Assembly (NCBI GenBank): GCA_902634305.1 | Contig: CACPJJ010000004.1 | Location: 16,001-80,000, forward strand | Length of the DNA: 64,000 bases | Direction: 5' to 3' | DNA from: an uncultured Pelagibacteraceae bacterium | Lineage (GTDB): Bacteria; Pseudomonadota; Alphaproteobacteria; Pelagibacterales; Pelagibacteraceae | In this document: piece by piece, positions 1-9,669 of the stretch | Layout of the letters: every line of letters begins with the position of its first letter | Numbering within the stretch: position 1 is the first letter of the stretch | Notes under the pieces: model-generated | Seen by the model: only the letters and a program-made list of their open reading frames with translations | Told to the model about the DNA's origin: nothing | Databases searched by the model: none | Translations under genes and position numbers: made by a program

Positions 1-1076
1 GATCTCTCATCTACCATATGGATAGTGGTGTTTCTTAATCCTAACTCTAATCTTGGGATTGAACCTAAAAATCTACTATCACTTGTACCACCTCTACAAT
101 TTAATTTTGCCGATTTACCTGTAACTTTTTTAACAATTTTTTTAACCATATAAATTTCTTTATTTGGTTTAGTATAAAAAGCTTCACCACTCACTCTATA
201 TTCTATTTTAGTTTTACATTTTTCTTTTTTTGCAACCGCATTTATTATTTTACTTAGTTTTTTCTTTAGAGAAGCTGATTTATGTTTAGAGTTAAATCTA
301 ACATTGAATTTTGCGCTGGCCGATTGAGGTACTACATTTTCAGATAAATTATCTACGTTCATTTTTGTAAATTCTAAGTTAGATGGAGGCATAAATTTTG
401 TACCATTATCTAATGATGAACTTTTTAATTTAGCTATTATTTTAGCTAAAGTTGTACAGGGGTTTATATAAGTTCCAGCAAAAGCTGAGTGCCCACTTTT
501 CCCATATACAGTTACAATTCCATTCATAGAACCACGTCTTCCAATTCTTATTTCATCGCCAACTGATTTATTTGAAGAGGGTTCTCCCACTACAGAAAAA
601 TCTATTTTTTCACCTTTTCTTCTTAGGTATTTCATTACTGCTGGACAACCATATCCTGTTGTCTCTTCATCTGCTGTAATAATAATTGAAATAGATCCCT
701 TAAATTTATTATTTTTAATAAAATTACTAACTGCACTTATCCAACAAGCTACACCACCCTTCATATCTTGAGCCCCTCTACCATTTAAATATCCTTTTCT
801 TATAACTCCTTTAAATGGTGGGATTTTCCAGTTATTTAAATTGCTAACAATATCCGTATGGCCGAGAAAACTCATGTGAGGTTTTGATTTACCAAATCTT
901 GCATATAAATTTAAAGCTGGTTTTGGTCCAGTCCCTTTTGATTTGATAATTGTACATTTAAAACCAATCGCAGTAAGTTTTTTGGATAAGAATTTCATTA
1001 TACCCTTATCTTCAGTTTTAACTGTTGGAAATCTTATTAGCTCTTGAGCTAACTTTATCTCATTAAAAATTTTCAT
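1..1076 (-). CDS. dapE: Succinyl-diaminopimelate desuccinylase, 3' end cut by window edge
   Basis: Hydrolyses N-succinyl-L,L-diaminopimelate in the lysine/peptidoglycan diaminopimelate branch; cytosolic, M20-family di-zinc enzyme. I translated it by hand from the ATG at 1076-1074. Visible motifs are the first metal motif HTD (H73, D75), the second-ligand segment GAQDMKGG (D104) and the acidic pair ADEET (E137/E138). About 358 codons are present and the frame is still open at base 1, so only the last residues are missing. It lies one base downstream of the dapD stop, so the two are co-transcribed and serve adjacent steps of one pathway. The identification is firm. Confidence 0.93.
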   Translation of the reverse strand, partial: MKIFNEIKLAQELIRFPTVKTEDKGIMKFLSKKLTAIGFKCTIIKSKGTGPKPALNLYARFGKSKPHMSFLGHTDIVSNLNNWKIPPFKGVIRKGYLNGRGAQDMKGGVACWISAVSNFIKNNKFKGSISIIITADEETTGYGCPAVMKYLRRKGEKIDFSVVGEPSSNKSVGDEIRIGRRGSMNGIVTVYGKSGHSAFAGTYINPCTTLAKIIAKLKSSSLDNGTKFMPPSNLEFTKMNVDNLSENVVPQSASAKFNVRFNSKHKSASLKKKLSKIINAVAKKEKCKTKIEYRVSGEAFYTKPNKEIYMVKKIVKKVTGKSAKLNCRGGTSDSRFLGSIPRLELGLRNTTIHMVDER

Positions 1077-1077
1077 T

Positions 1078-1899
1078 TTAAGATCTCAATAATTCATTAA
1101 TAGATGTCTTTGATCTTGTACGCTCATCGACCTGCTTAACGATTACAGCACAATATAAGCTGGGACCACCAGGTTTTTTTGAAGGTAGGGAACCAGGAAC
1201 TACTACACTTCCCTCAGGCACTTCGCCAATCATTATTTCATTTGTATCTCTATTAATAATACGGGTCGATGCAGTCAAGAAAACACCAGTTGCAAGAACA
1301 CTATTTTTTCTAACAATTACGCCTTCCGCCACCTCGGCACGAGCACCGACAAAGCAATTGTCTTCTATTATTGTAGGAGCAGCCTGAACGGGCTCCAAGA
1401 CGCCCCCAATTCCAACTCCTCCGGATAAGTGTACATTAGAACCAATCTGAGCTCCCGATCCAACCGTACTCCAAGTATCAACCATCGTGCCTTCCCCAAC
1501 ATATGCTCCGATATTAATAAAACAAGGCATCAAAACGGCGCCAGGAGCTATGTAGCATCCTTTGCGTGTCATGCCGTTCGGAACATATCTAAATCCCGCT
1601 TTCTTATGATCTTCTTCAGTCCACCCAGCAGTTTTAAACCCTACTTTGTCATACCATACTGAATATGGACCCGACGTGGTGGTCATTTTATTAGTTCTAA
1701 AAGATAATAGAATTGCTTTTTTTGCAGTTTCGTTGGTTACCCATTTTCCATCTGATTGTCTGTTTGCAACCCTTATCTTTCCTTGATCCAAATGCTCAAT
1801 TGTCTCATTTACTGCATCAATAATGCTTTTATCTGAATCTGGAGAAATATCTTTTTTGTTTTCCCAGGCTTCATTTATAATTTTTTCTATATCACTCAT
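1078..1899 (-). CDS. dapD: Tetrahydrodipicolinate N-succinyltransferase
   Basis: 273 aa, the usual DapD length. Transfers succinyl from succinyl-CoA to tetrahydrodipicolinate, the step before aminotransfer and DapE. The N-terminal third is helical, followed by hexapeptide repeats of a left-handed beta-helix from about residue 110 to 215 (for example [19 protein letters not shown], then [20 protein letters not shown]). The soluble trimer form is expected. It starts at ATG 1899, 4 bases after the upstream HAD gene, and runs into dapE with one base between. Its local base composition is less AT-rich than its neighbours, as is common for a highly conserved core protein. Confidence 0.97.
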   Translation of the reverse strand: MSDIEKIINEAWENKKDISPDSDKSIIDAVNETIEHLDQGKIRVANRQSDGKWVTNETAKKAILLSFRTNKMTTTSGPYSVWYDKVGFKTAGWTEEDHKKAGFRYVPNGMTRKGCYIAPGAVLMPCFINIGAYVGEGTMVDTWSTVGSGAQIGSNVHLSGGVGIGGVLEPVQAAPTIIEDNCFVGARAEVAEGVIVRKNSVLATGVFLTASTRIINRDTNEIMIGEVPEGSVVVPGSLPSKKPGGPSLYCAVIVKQVDERTRSKTSINELLRS

Positions 1900-1903
1900 A
1901 GTT

Positions 1904-2593
1904 TTATTGTTCTTTTAATAACCTTATTTTTTTTAAAAATAAAGCAAGATTATCAATTCTATAATCTACTACATCTTTATATTTATCAATGTTATTTATT
2001 GGCTCATCATTGCTAAACCAAACTTTGACCATATTTTTTGCTGTCTCAGAAGTAAGATTTTTACAGATATCTTCTATATAAACTGTTTCTTCATTAGTTG
2101 GGATTTTAAACTTATCACACATTAATTTAAGAGATTCAGGGTTTGGTTTTGGTTTAAATTGAAAATCGACAATATCCATGATTCTTCCTTCAAATAAATC
2201 TTCAATACCTATTTTTTTCATACAATTAATAGCATGTTCTTTCGATCCATTAGTTGCACAAAATATTTCTATATCTAATTTTAATAGTTCTTCTCTAAGT
2301 TCTATATCTTTTTCAAGACAATCATAATTTATTGAATGAACAAATTTTAAAAATTCATGTGCGTCAATCTTATCAGAATGATTTATAAGCAACCCATTTA
2401 ATGAAGTATCATGCTTGTAAAAATAATCTGCCTGAATCTCTTTTGCCTTAACTTTATCAACATTTAGTTTAAGCGCTATATAATCTGTCATTCTAGAACT
2501 TACTTGCCCAAATAAAGTTTTTAGGTATTTAGGTGCATATATTACACCGTCTTGATCAAAAATTATGTATTTTACTTTTTTAAGATCTTTCAT
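1904..2593 (-). CDS. HAD-superfamily hydrolase, pyrimidine 5'-nucleotidase type
   Basis: 229 aa soluble haloacid-dehalogenase fold protein. Motif I is FDQDG, with D13 as nucleophile and D15 as general acid. Motif II is the CATNGS segment, motif III the lysine in FKPKPNPES, and motif IV the acidic pair in YIEDI. The overall pattern resembles the SDT1-like pyrimidine 5'-nucleotidase group, which dephosphorylates UMP/CMP-type nucleotides; the substrate is inferred from resemblance only. It overlaps argB by 4 bp and precedes dapD by 4 bp, so it belongs to the argB-dap transcription unit without an obvious pathway link. Confidence 0.8.
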   Translation of the reverse strand: MKDLKKVKYIIFDQDGVIYAPKYLKTLFGQVSSRMTDYIALKLNVDKVKAKEIQADYFYKHDTSLNGLLINHSDKIDAHEFLKFVHSINYDCLEKDIELREELLKLDIEIFCATNGSKEHAINCMKKIGIEDLFEGRIMDIVDFQFKPKPNPESLKLMCDKFKIPTNEETVYIEDICKNLTSETAKNMVKVWFSNDEPINNIDKYKDVVDYRIDNLALFLKKIRLLKEQ

Positions 2594-3438
2594 TTTCTAA
2601 TCAAAGTTCCGGCACCTTTATCAGAAAATATTTCAAACAACAGTGAGTTTTGTCTTCTGCCGTCTACTATAACTACACCAGTTACACCATTGTTAATAGC
2701 ATCAATGCATGTTTTAATTTTAGGTATCATTCCACCAGAAATAGATTGATCATTAATCATATTATTTGCTGTTTCAGAATTAATTTCTGAGATAAGTTTT
2801 TTATCTTTATCTAACACTCCTTCTACATCTGTCATTAATAACAATCTTCTAGCATTTATTTCCTTTGCAATCGCTGCAGCTACCACATCTGCATTAATAT
2901 TATAAATCTTTCCGTCATCTCCAGTTCCTAGTGGAACTATAATTGGAACTCTTTTTTCTTTAACTATTCTTAAAAGCACTTCTTTATTAACTTCTTTAGG
3001 AGTACCAACAAATCCAAGTTCTTTTTTTTCGGGAATAATTTTAATTATATTTTCGTTTTTAGGAGTTACTGATTGCGCATTTGCTTCTTTGTGTTTTATG
3101 TTATTTAAAATTTCAGTATTTAACTCTAATAAGGATTCTTCAACAATTTTAATTGTTTTTTCATCAGTAACTCTTAAACCATCTATAAACTTTGTCTCTA
3201 TATTATTTTGATCAAGTTTTTTTTTAATATTTTTACCACCACCATGAACAACGATTGCTGATAAACCTAATTTATTAATTATTACTATATTTTCTATAAA
3301 TTGATTAAATAAATTTTCATCAAGTAATACCGAACCACCACACTTAATTACAATTAATTCATTAGAATATTTTTTAACATATTTTTCAACTTCTTCGATG
3401 GAAGGACCATCTTTAGGTATAATTTTATCTAAATTCAT
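2590..3438 (-). CDS. argB: Acetylglutamate kinase
   Basis: 282 aa, close to the usual ArgB length. Phosphorylates N-acetylglutamate in the second step of arginine synthesis; cytosolic amino-acid-kinase fold. The N-terminal nucleotide/phosphate loop VIKCGGSVL and the VHGGGKNI loop that binds the N-acetyl substrate are both present, as are the C-terminal INADVVAAAIAKEI and VVIVDGRR segments. It sits 4 bp downstream of yidC. In many alphaproteobacteria a GTPase gene (engB/yihA) lies between yidC and argB; none is present here. Other arginine genes in the window are argD, argF and argJ. Confidence 0.96.
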   Translation of the reverse strand: MNLDKIIPKDGPSIEEVEKYVKKYSNELIVIKCGGSVLLDENLFNQFIENIVIINKLGLSAIVVHGGGKNIKKKLDQNNIETKFIDGLRVTDEKTIKIVEESLLELNTEILNNIKHKEANAQSVTPKNENIIKIIPEKKELGFVGTPKEVNKEVLLRIVKEKRVPIIVPLGTGDDGKIYNINADVVAAAIAKEINARRLLLMTDVEGVLDKDKKLISEINSETANNMINDQSISGGMIPKIKTCIDAINNGVTGVVIVDGRRQNSLLFEIFSDKGAGTLIRK

Positions 3439-3442
3439 TAAT

Positions 3443-5125
3443 TTAATTAGTTTTAACTTTTGTGCTTTTCAATACAAGATACTGTTGCAGAAGCTGAAGT
3501 ATGTTGTTAACGGTCCAATAGATTACCAAGCCGGCTGGAAATGGAGCAAGAATTATAGTAAGCACTAGAGGAAAAAACTGGAATATCTTACGTTGCACAG
3601 GATCTGGCATTGGTGGATTTAACAACTGCTGGATATACATACTGATACCCATGGCGATCGGCCAAATTCCAATAATTAAAAAAGTTGGAGGATCCCAAGG
3701 TATTAATCCGAACAAGTTAGCAAAAGAAGTGGGGTCTCTACTCGAAAGATCCTGCACCCAACCGAAAAATGGTTCATGCCTACTGTCCACTGTGACGAAC
3801 AGAACTTTATATAAAGCAAAAAATATAAAGATCATCGGGATGATGGGAAGGCATCCACTCATAGGATTTATTTTTTCTCTTCTATATAAAGCCATCATTT
3901 CCTGTTGAATCTTCACTTTATCTGTCTTATGAAGTTCTTTAATTCTAGTTAGCTGTGGTTGTAATAATTTCATACGGGACATCGACTTGAAGGACAGTTG
4001 AGCTAATGGAAATAGCACAACTCTAATACAAACTGTTACAGCTATAATTGCTAATCCATAATTTCCAAGCAATTTAAAGAAATAATCTAGAGCAAACCAC
4101 ATCGGGCGAGTCAAAAAATAGAGATAGCCCCAATCTATAACTAAATCTAGCTTTTCAATATTTAATTTTTTTGCATACTCATCAATAATTCTTACTTCTT
4201 TTGCTGCTAATAAAACTTTTATTTCGTTAGACTTAGTTTCATTTGCTCCAATTTCAGTAGCTTTTGACTCAATAAAACTTGTTCTAAATCTATTTTTGTA
4301 ATCAAAATCTGCTCTAAACTTTCTATTTTCCTGAGGTATAATAGTAGTAATCCAATATTTATCAGTAATTCCCAACCATCCATTATCAGCATTTATCGAG
4401 AAAGGTTTGTCTTGTATATCATCATAATCTTCCTCAACAAGCTCTGAATTAAAAACCCCCAAGGCGCCTTCATGTAAAATAAAAAAATTAGTAATCTCAG
4501 GAATTTCATTTCTAATAATCTGTCCGTAAGGATAAAAATTATATGTCTTTTCAGAGTTATTTATTATGGTTTGTTTTACAGTAAATAGATACTGATTATC
4601 GATGCTTATTTCTTTTTCAAATTTTATATTTTGATCATTTAGCCAAAATAATTTTACTGGGGTATTAGGTGTAAGTTTATTATTTCCTTCAATTTCCCAG
4701 GTTGATCCTGAATTAGGTACATCAATATTTTTATTTGTTGTTGCCCATCCTGTTTCTACATAATATCCACTTTTAACTTTACTTGGATTTAACAAAACAA
4801 CATTATCTTCTCCATTTAATGTTTCTTTGAATTTTTTAAATTCCAAATCATCTATCTTGCTTCCATTCAATGATATTGAGCCTTTAATAATTTCATTTTC
4901 AAATAATATTCTTTTACTTTCTTCTAAAGCTTCTTCTCTAGAAATTTTTACAACCTCATTATTTTGCTCAAGAGATGGTGCTTCTGTAGTATCGTTTTGA
5001 GCAACTTTACTTTTTTCAGTTTGAACCAACTTTGGATCAGGAGGAGGGGGCGCCCAAAACAAGGAATAAAAAATAATAACACATGCACTGAGAGATATTG
5101 CTGCAATTACATTTTTTGTATCCAT
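3443..5125 (-). CDS. yidC: Membrane protein insertase YidC
   Basis: 560 aa inner-membrane insertase that works alone or with SecYEG. Layout: an N-terminal membrane anchor (about residues 4-24), a proline/charged linker, a large periplasmic beta-domain (about 60-330), then the conserved five-helix Oxa1/YidC core starting near residue 340 with LGNYGLAIIAVTVCIR, the SGCLPIIPMIFIFFALYKVL helix pair and a C-terminal YWTVNNILQLLQQYLV. The gene starts directly after the yidD stop, in the standard rpmH-rnpA-yidD-yidC order. The long periplasmic domain is typical of Gram-negative YidC. Confidence 0.97.
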   Translation of the reverse strand: MDTKNVIAAISLSACVIIFYSLFWAPPPPDPKLVQTEKSKVAQNDTTEAPSLEQNNEVVKISREEALEESKRILFENEIIKGSISLNGSKIDDLEFKKFKETLNGEDNVVLLNPSKVKSGYYVETGWATTNKNIDVPNSGSTWEIEGNNKLTPNTPVKLFWLNDQNIKFEKEISIDNQYLFTVKQTIINNSEKTYNFYPYGQIIRNEIPEITNFFILHEGALGVFNSELVEEDYDDIQDKPFSINADNGWLGITDKYWITTIIPQENRKFRADFDYKNRFRTSFIESKATEIGANETKSNEIKVLLAAKEVRIIDEYAKKLNIEKLDLVIDWGYLYFLTRPMWFALDYFFKLLGNYGLAIIAVTVCIRVVLFPLAQLSFKSMSRMKLLQPQLTRIKELHKTDKVKIQQEMMALYRREKINPMSGCLPIIPMIFIFFALYKVLFVTVDSRHEPFFGWVQDLSSRDPTSFANLFGLIPWDPPTFLIIGIWPIAMGISMYIQQLLNPPMPDPVQRKIFQFFPLVLTIILAPFPAGLVIYWTVNNILQLLQQYLVLKSTKVKTN

Positions 5126-5371
5126 TTAATTTCTTTTCTTTTTTACAGGATCAAATCCACTGCCGCCACCCAACATTTTAATTGGATGACAAGATAGAAT
5201 TCTTTTTGTTCCCACTACACATCCTTTTAAAAACCCATATTCATTGAGACTGTCTATGAAATACTGAGAGCAAGTAGGAAGATATCTGCAATTATTTCCT
5301 AATATGGGTGATAAAATTAATTGATAAAGATGTATTAACTTGATCAACGCTTTTGAAAATATTTTCATCAT
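5126..5371 (-). CDS. yidD: Membrane protein insertion efficiency factor YidD
   Basis: 81 aa. The family-defining cysteine-rich core is clear: LILSPILGNNCRYLPTCSQY, followed by SLNEYGFLKG and RILSCHPI. YidD is a small amphipathic protein at the inner face of the membrane that aids YidC-dependent insertion. It overlaps rnpA by 4 bp (ATGA-type coupling) and abuts yidC with no gap, so all three are translated from one message. The lysine-rich tail (VKKKRN) is normal. Confidence 0.95.
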   Translation of the reverse strand: MMKIFSKALIKLIHLYQLILSPILGNNCRYLPTCSQYFIDSLNEYGFLKGCVVGTKRILSCHPIKMLGGGSGFDPVKKKRN

Positions 5372-5709
5372 TTTATTTTTTTATAATCTTTAAATAAAGC
5401 ATCTCTAATATCAGAAAACTGTGCATTTATAATTTCTTTTTTTGCGATAATTAAATAGGAATAATTAAAATTAATTTTTGATATTTTTACTAATTGATTC
5501 ATTATATTTTTTAATCTTCTTTTTATTTTATTTCTTTTAACTGCATTACCCAATTTTTTTTGTGCAACAAAACTTATATTTAAACTTTTACTACTTTTAT
5601 CAGAAAGATTTTTGAAGAAAATAGTTAGATATTTATTAGATAATTTTCTTCCTTTTAGGAGTGTCTTGAAATCTTCATTTTTTGTGAGACTCAATATTTT
5701 AACACTCAT
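5368..5709 (-). CDS. rnpA: Ribonuclease P protein component
   Basis: 113 aa basic protein that assists the RNase P RNA in 5' maturation of tRNAs. The diagnostic RNR signature region is present as GNAVKRNKIKRRLKNIM, and the N-terminal start (ILSLTKNEDFKTLLKGRK) matches the family. Its ATG shares one base with the rpmH stop (TAATG), giving tight translational coupling. Length and position after rpmH are the norm for bacteria. Confidence 0.95.
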   Translation of the reverse strand: MSVKILSLTKNEDFKTLLKGRKLSNKYLTIFFKNLSDKSSKSLNISFVAQKKLGNAVKRNKIKRRLKNIMNQLVKISKINFNYSYLIIAKKEIINAQFSDIRDALFKDYKKIK

Positions 5710-5843
5710 TAAACAGTAAGTTTTTTTCTTCCTTTTGCTCTTCTTCTGGCGATTAGTTTTTTTCCACCCTTAGTTCTCATCTTTGATCTAAAGCCATGTC
5801 TTCTTTTTCTTACTAATCTGCTAGGTTGGTATGTTCGTTTCAT
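5709..5843 (-). CDS. rpmH: 50S ribosomal protein L34
   Basis: 44 aa, found by hand translation. The protein begins [18 protein letters not shown] and continues as a run of Arg/Lys, exactly as L34 does. The start is ATG at 5843-5841 and the stop TAA at 5711-5709 overlaps the rnpA start by one base. It is the first gene of the rpmH-rnpA-yidD-yidC operon. The 84-bp gap to the divergent gene at 5928 must hold both promoters; I could not pick unambiguous -35/-10 boxes in this AT-rich stretch. Confidence 0.97.
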   Translation of the reverse strand: MKRTYQPSRLVRKRRHGFRSKMRTKGGKKLIARRRAKGRKKLTV

Positions 5844-5927
5844 AATAAGTTAATAAAATGTAAATAAAATTTCGGTAGTTATAAGAAATAAGTGTAATAA
5901 AGTACAGTTAATTCTAGAACATAATAT

Positions 5928-6650
5928 ATGAAAAAAGATAATAAAATTAAAATATTTATTGGATTATTCTATCTTACACTTGTGGGATTATTTCTTTACT
6001 ATCTATTTTTAAATTTTACATTTCAGGAAATAACTTCTTACAATTTTATTAAAGATAATATTGAATTTTTCTCTGAATTAAAAAAAACTAATTTAATTTT
6101 ATTATGTTTATCGTCTTTAATTATAACAATTTTATGGGTATTTCCTTTTCTTGGATTTGGATCTCCGGTCGCTTTATTGGGTGGATTTATTTTAGGTAAA
6201 TGGGTAGGAACAATAGTTGTAGTTTTGGGGATGAGCATTGGTGCAACTTTTTTATATATTTTTGGAAATTATTTTTTAAAAGATTTTGTAAGACAAAAAT
6301 TTCTAAATAAATTTCAAAATTTAGAAATTAAATTTAAAAAATCTGAATTCATCTATTTATTGATCTACAGATTTTGTGGAGGGATACCCTGGCAGCTTAG
6401 CTGTATTTTACCAACTTTATTTAACGTTAAAGTAAAAAATTTTTTATTTGCAACTTTACTAGGGATAATTCCTCAAATTTTTTTAGTTGTATCTATTGGA
6501 AGTGGATTAGAAAAAATAATTAGTGAAAATCTAGAGCCTCCAAAAATAACTGATATAATTTTTTCCCAAGATATTTATTTGCCCTTGGGCTTATTTGCTA
6601 TTTTGGTGATTATTACAATTACATTTAGAAAGATATTCTATAAAAAATAA
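5928..6650 (+). CDS. TVP38/TMEM64 (VTT-domain) membrane protein
   Basis: 240 aa polytopic inner-membrane protein of the DedA/VTT superfamily. It has about six hydrophobic segments, at residues near 8-28, 55-75, 78-110, 145-185 and 215-237. The re-entrant-loop motif FPFLGFGSPVALLGGFILG and the second half-motif RFCGGIPWQLSCILPTLFNV are the recognisable family signatures. The family is linked to lipid scrambling/transport and membrane homeostasis, but no substrate is fixed for this branch. It is transcribed away from rpmH and converges on the next gene with 4 bases between stops. Confidence 0.8.
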   Translation: MKKDNKIKIFIGLFYLTLVGLFLYYLFLNFTFQEITSYNFIKDNIEFFSELKKTNLILLCLSSLIITILWVFPFLGFGSPVALLGGFILGKWVGTIVVVLGMSIGATFLYIFGNYFLKDFVRQKFLNKFQNLEIKFKKSEFIYLLIYRFCGGIPWQLSCILPTLFNVKVKNFLFATLLGIIPQIFLVVSIGSGLEKIISENLEPPKITDIIFSQDIYLPLGLFAILVIITITFRKIFYKK

Positions 6651-6654
6651 TTTA

Positions 6655-7854
6655 TTAATCTTTTAAAATAATTTTTATTGTTTTGTAAGGTATCCTGTAT
6701 CCAGGAAAAGAAGCAACATCCCCTGTCATTACAGTTTTTGGATTCCATCCAAAACAAAAAATTATGAAAATAAATATAAAAATTTTTTTATTTATATTTT
6801 TAAATAATTTATTATTTAAAAATTTTTCAGAGAGATTTATTAAATTATTTTTGTAAATATAAATAAAAGTAATTATTGAAAAAACATAACTAATATTTAC
6901 CCATCTTCCCCAATCATATCCCATGGCAAATAATAAAATTACAGGAGAAAGCAATATTAAATATGGAAATAAAAGATTATTAAATTTACTAAAAAAATAA
7001 ATCTGATTTTTTAATTTTGAATTAAATAGTAAAATAAAAAGTGGACCAAAACCAATAATAACGATTAATATATATCTAACAAAAATTTCGACTGAGTACT
7101 TATCAAAATTACCTTGAAATTGCTGATATATAGATGATTTTGATCTAAGAAGATCGCATGACGTATAACAATTTTCATTAAAATTTTCCATCAACGAACT
7201 TGACATTAATTTGTGAGCTTCATCAGAAATTGGATTTAGTGCAATGTAAAAAACTAATATTATTGATGGAATATATGTAGATAAGTTAATAAAAAATAAT
7301 TTGTTAATATTTTTTATTTCATTTTCAATTAAATCTAAAAAAAGGAAAAATAATATAAAAAAAATTACAGGCTCCCAGATGAGTATGGCTACAGGAAATA
7401 AAAATAATTTATAAAAAAACTTATAGACTTTTCTTTTAATTGGAATGAAGCAATATGTTAATAGATAAATAAAAATAAAAATTTCTTTTCTAGCTAAAAC
7501 TTCTATTTCCGCTATAGGATAAAGAATAAATATAGGAGTAAAAATAGCGAAAATAAAAATTTTGTTGTAAAGATTATTTTTAAGAAAGTTGTAGACTAGA
7601 AAGAAATAAGTTCCAACCAATAGTGTTTGAAAAAGAAATATTGTATCTCTTAGTTTAATCAAAAAAAAGTTAGATATATATATAGATATTTGTCCTATAA
7701 GACCTCTTTTTGTAAAGCCACCTTCATAATTAATAATCCATTCTGAAATAGTAGAATCATTTGCTACATCATGTTTTTGATATAAAAAAAATAGTGCAAA
7801 TAAAAAAAGTATAGATAGATAAGTAAAAATATGGGTATTAATATTTTTTTTCAT
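6655..7854 (-). CDS. Polytopic membrane protein of unknown function, surface-polysaccharide context
   Basis: 399 aa with about ten hydrophobic segments and very high Phe/Ile/Leu/Lys content; I do not recognise a named family. A conserved-looking patch near residue 40-53 (NYEGGFTKRGLIGQ) recalls a motif seen in uncharacterised polytopic proteins of O-antigen/exopolysaccharide loci; that recall is a weak hint. A loop with C-Y-T-S-C (about residue 229-233) could form a disulfide. The gene overlaps the upstream epimerase gene by 17 bp and so is in its operon. A glycan polymerase, flippase or membrane glycosyltransferase role is possible; none is shown. Confidence 0.55.
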   Translation of the reverse strand: MKKNINTHIFTYLSILFLFALFFLYQKHDVANDSTISEWIINYEGGFTKRGLIGQISIYISNFFLIKLRDTIFLFQTLLVGTYFFLVYNFLKNNLYNKIFIFAIFTPIFILYPIAEIEVLARKEIFIFIYLLTYCFIPIKRKVYKFFYKLFLFPVAILIWEPVIFFILFFLFLDLIENEIKNINKLFFINLSTYIPSIILVFYIALNPISDEAHKLMSSSLMENFNENCYTSCDLLRSKSSIYQQFQGNFDKYSVEIFVRYILIVIIGFGPLFILLFNSKLKNQIYFFSKFNNLLFPYLILLSPVILLFAMGYDWGRWVNISYVFSIITFIYIYKNNLINLSEKFLNNKLFKNINKKIFIFIFIIFCFGWNPKTVMTGDVASFPGYRIPYKTIKIILKD

Positions 7855-8791
7855 TTAAATAGTGTTGAATTATCTTATATATAATTATTTTTCCATAAAT
7901 TTTATCAATCCTTTTAATTTTATTCCTTCTAAGGGATGATAGAAAATTAGATTTTTTAATATTTGAGTCAGCTTTCCTTATAAATTTTTTATCTGATGAA
8001 ATAAATTTTTGATAATCAAGTTTAAAATATTCAAAAGCAAACTTTAACATTTGGTTTGCAGAATAAGATTTTCCATTTGATAAAATAAAATCTTGTGGTT
8101 TTTTTTTTATAAATTTTAATAAATACTTGCATTGTTCTTCACACCAATTCCATTCCCTTGAAATATTTAAATTACCAAATTTTGTTTTTAGGCCATTTTT
8201 TTTTGCTTTAATTGCCGCTATGCACATTTTTGGTATTAAATAAATCCCAGGTCTATAAATAGATTCTGTATTAAAAATTATAGCGTTATAAAATTTTAGC
8301 TTAAATCTTTCTCTGTATTTTTTTGTTTCATTGTGGGATTTTAATTTAGCAAAACCATATGGGCTTATAGGTTTTTTTATACTATCTATATTTATTTTTT
8401 TTTTATAATTTCCATATATTTCACATGAGGAAAAATTTACAAATTTACTTGATAAATTATAATTTTTTAAAGTTTCTAGGAAATTTCTACATCCAATAAA
8501 ATTACTAAAATAAGTTTCTTTCTTACTATAAAAAGATTTTCCAGGAGAACTTTGCCCTGCCATATAAAATATTAATTTAGGGTTATATCTTAACAACAGT
8601 TTTTTTATTTGTATTTTATTTAGAATATTTAATTTTTTTATATAGATTTTTTTATTTTTAATTTTTTTTTTTGCTTTAGCTAAAGATCTAGTTGTAATTA
8701 TAACTTTAAATTTTTTTTTTATTAATTCTTTTGAAAGGGTTATACCAAATTGACCTGTTCCTCCGACTATTATTGCATTAGATTTTTTCAT
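7838..8791 (-). CDS. NAD(P)-dependent epimerase/dehydratase, nucleotide-sugar type
   Basis: 317 aa extended short-chain dehydrogenase/reductase. The Rossmann motif GGTGQFG is at residues 10-16, the catalytic serine region reads SSCEIYG, and the active-site pair is in SPYGFAKLKSH (Y-x3-K). The order of motifs resembles GDP-mannose 4,6-dehydratase and related nucleotide-sugar enzymes, including the E-W-N-W segment typical of GMD-like proteins. It is divergently transcribed from the glycosyltransferase at 8811 with a 19-bp gap and is coupled to the membrane protein downstream. Together they look like a small sugar-nucleotide/surface glycan patch. The exact sugar is not determinable. Confidence 0.8.
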   Translation of the reverse strand: MKKSNAIIVGGTGQFGITLSKELIKKKFKVIITTRSLAKAKKKIKNKKIYIKKLNILNKIQIKKLLLRYNPKLIFYMAGQSSPGKSFYSKKETYFSNFIGCRNFLETLKNYNLSSKFVNFSSCEIYGNYKKKINIDSIKKPISPYGFAKLKSHNETKKYRERFKLKFYNAIIFNTESIYRPGIYLIPKMCIAAIKAKKNGLKTKFGNLNISREWNWCEEQCKYLLKFIKKKPQDFILSNGKSYSANQMLKFAFEYFKLDYQKFISSDKKFIRKADSNIKKSNFLSSLRRNKIKRIDKIYGKIIIYKIIQHYLNEKKY

Positions 8792-8810
8792 TGATATATT
8801 TAATTATATA

Positions 8811-9530
8811 ATGTTACCCAAAAAAAAAATATTAATATTTACCGCAACATATAATGAAAAAGATAACATAGAACATCTAATTCATTCTATAAATGATTAT
8901 AATTCAGAAGCAGATATTTTTATAATAGATGATAAATCTCCAGATTATACATATGTTAAAATTCAAGATTTACAAAAGGAGTATAAAAATATTTTCTTAA
9001 AAATAAGAGAATCTAAATCTGGTTTAGATACCGCACACAAAGAAGCTTATGAATTTGCACTTTCAAATGATTATGATTATTTGATTACAATGGATGCAGA
9101 TTTATCACACGACCCAAAAGAAATTAATAATTTTGTAGAGTATTTGAGTGAGTTTCCTTTCGTTATTGGATCAAGATATGTTCAGGGTGGACGTTGTTTA
9201 ATGTCTGGCAAAAGACTTTTAATGAGTAAATTTGGAAATAAATTAATAAGGAATGTTTTAGGAATAAATTCAAATGAATTTACAACATCGTATAGAGGCT
9301 TTAATCTTTTAAAACTAAAAAATTTTCATTTAAATCAAGTTAAAAATAAAGGCTATAGTTTTTTCATGGGAACATTGTTTGAAATTGATAAACTTGGATA
9401 TAAAATTAAAGAAATTCCAATAATTTTTAAAGATAGGCAAAAAGGTTTCTCTAAAATTCCTAAAATAGAAATGTTTAGGACTATGAAAAATCTATTTATT
9501 TTATTTCTTAAAAAAAAAATTAAATTTTGA
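8811..9530 (+). CDS. Family 2 glycosyltransferase, dolichol-/polyprenyl-phosphate mannosyltransferase-like
   Basis: 239 aa GT-A fold enzyme. Motifs: ATYNEKDNI near the N-terminus, the nucleotide-binding IIDDKSPD, the metal-binding DADLSHDP, and GSRYVQGG, all as in DPM1-type enzymes that move mannose or a similar sugar from a nucleotide donor to polyprenyl phosphate. There is no C-terminal GtrA-like membrane domain, so this is the short soluble/peripheral form. It is read divergently from the epimerase. The role in supplying lipid-linked sugar for a surface glycan is inferred from context. Confidence 0.83.
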   Translation: MLPKKKILIFTATYNEKDNIEHLIHSINDYNSEADIFIIDDKSPDYTYVKIQDLQKEYKNIFLKIRESKSGLDTAHKEAYEFALSNDYDYLITMDADLSHDPKEINNFVEYLSEFPFVIGSRYVQGGRCLMSGKRLLMSKFGNKLIRNVLGINSNEFTTSYRGFNLLKLKNFHLNQVKNKGYSFFMGTLFEIDKLGYKIKEIPIIFKDRQKGFSKIPKIEMFRTMKNLFILFLKKKIKF

Positions 9531-9669
9531 TAGGTTTTTAATTAGAGAAAACTTGAAATTTGCTATAAAGACCGAGCTTTAGTGTATAAAATAATAATTG
9601 TTTATTTTTTGCCTTAATTTTTCACAATTTTTTTTATATATTAAAAATAACGAAAGATTTGGGTCTATA

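Noticed and set aside
1429..1662. Plus-strand ORF inside dapD
   Set aside because: Antisense shadow of a highly conserved gene with no independent features.
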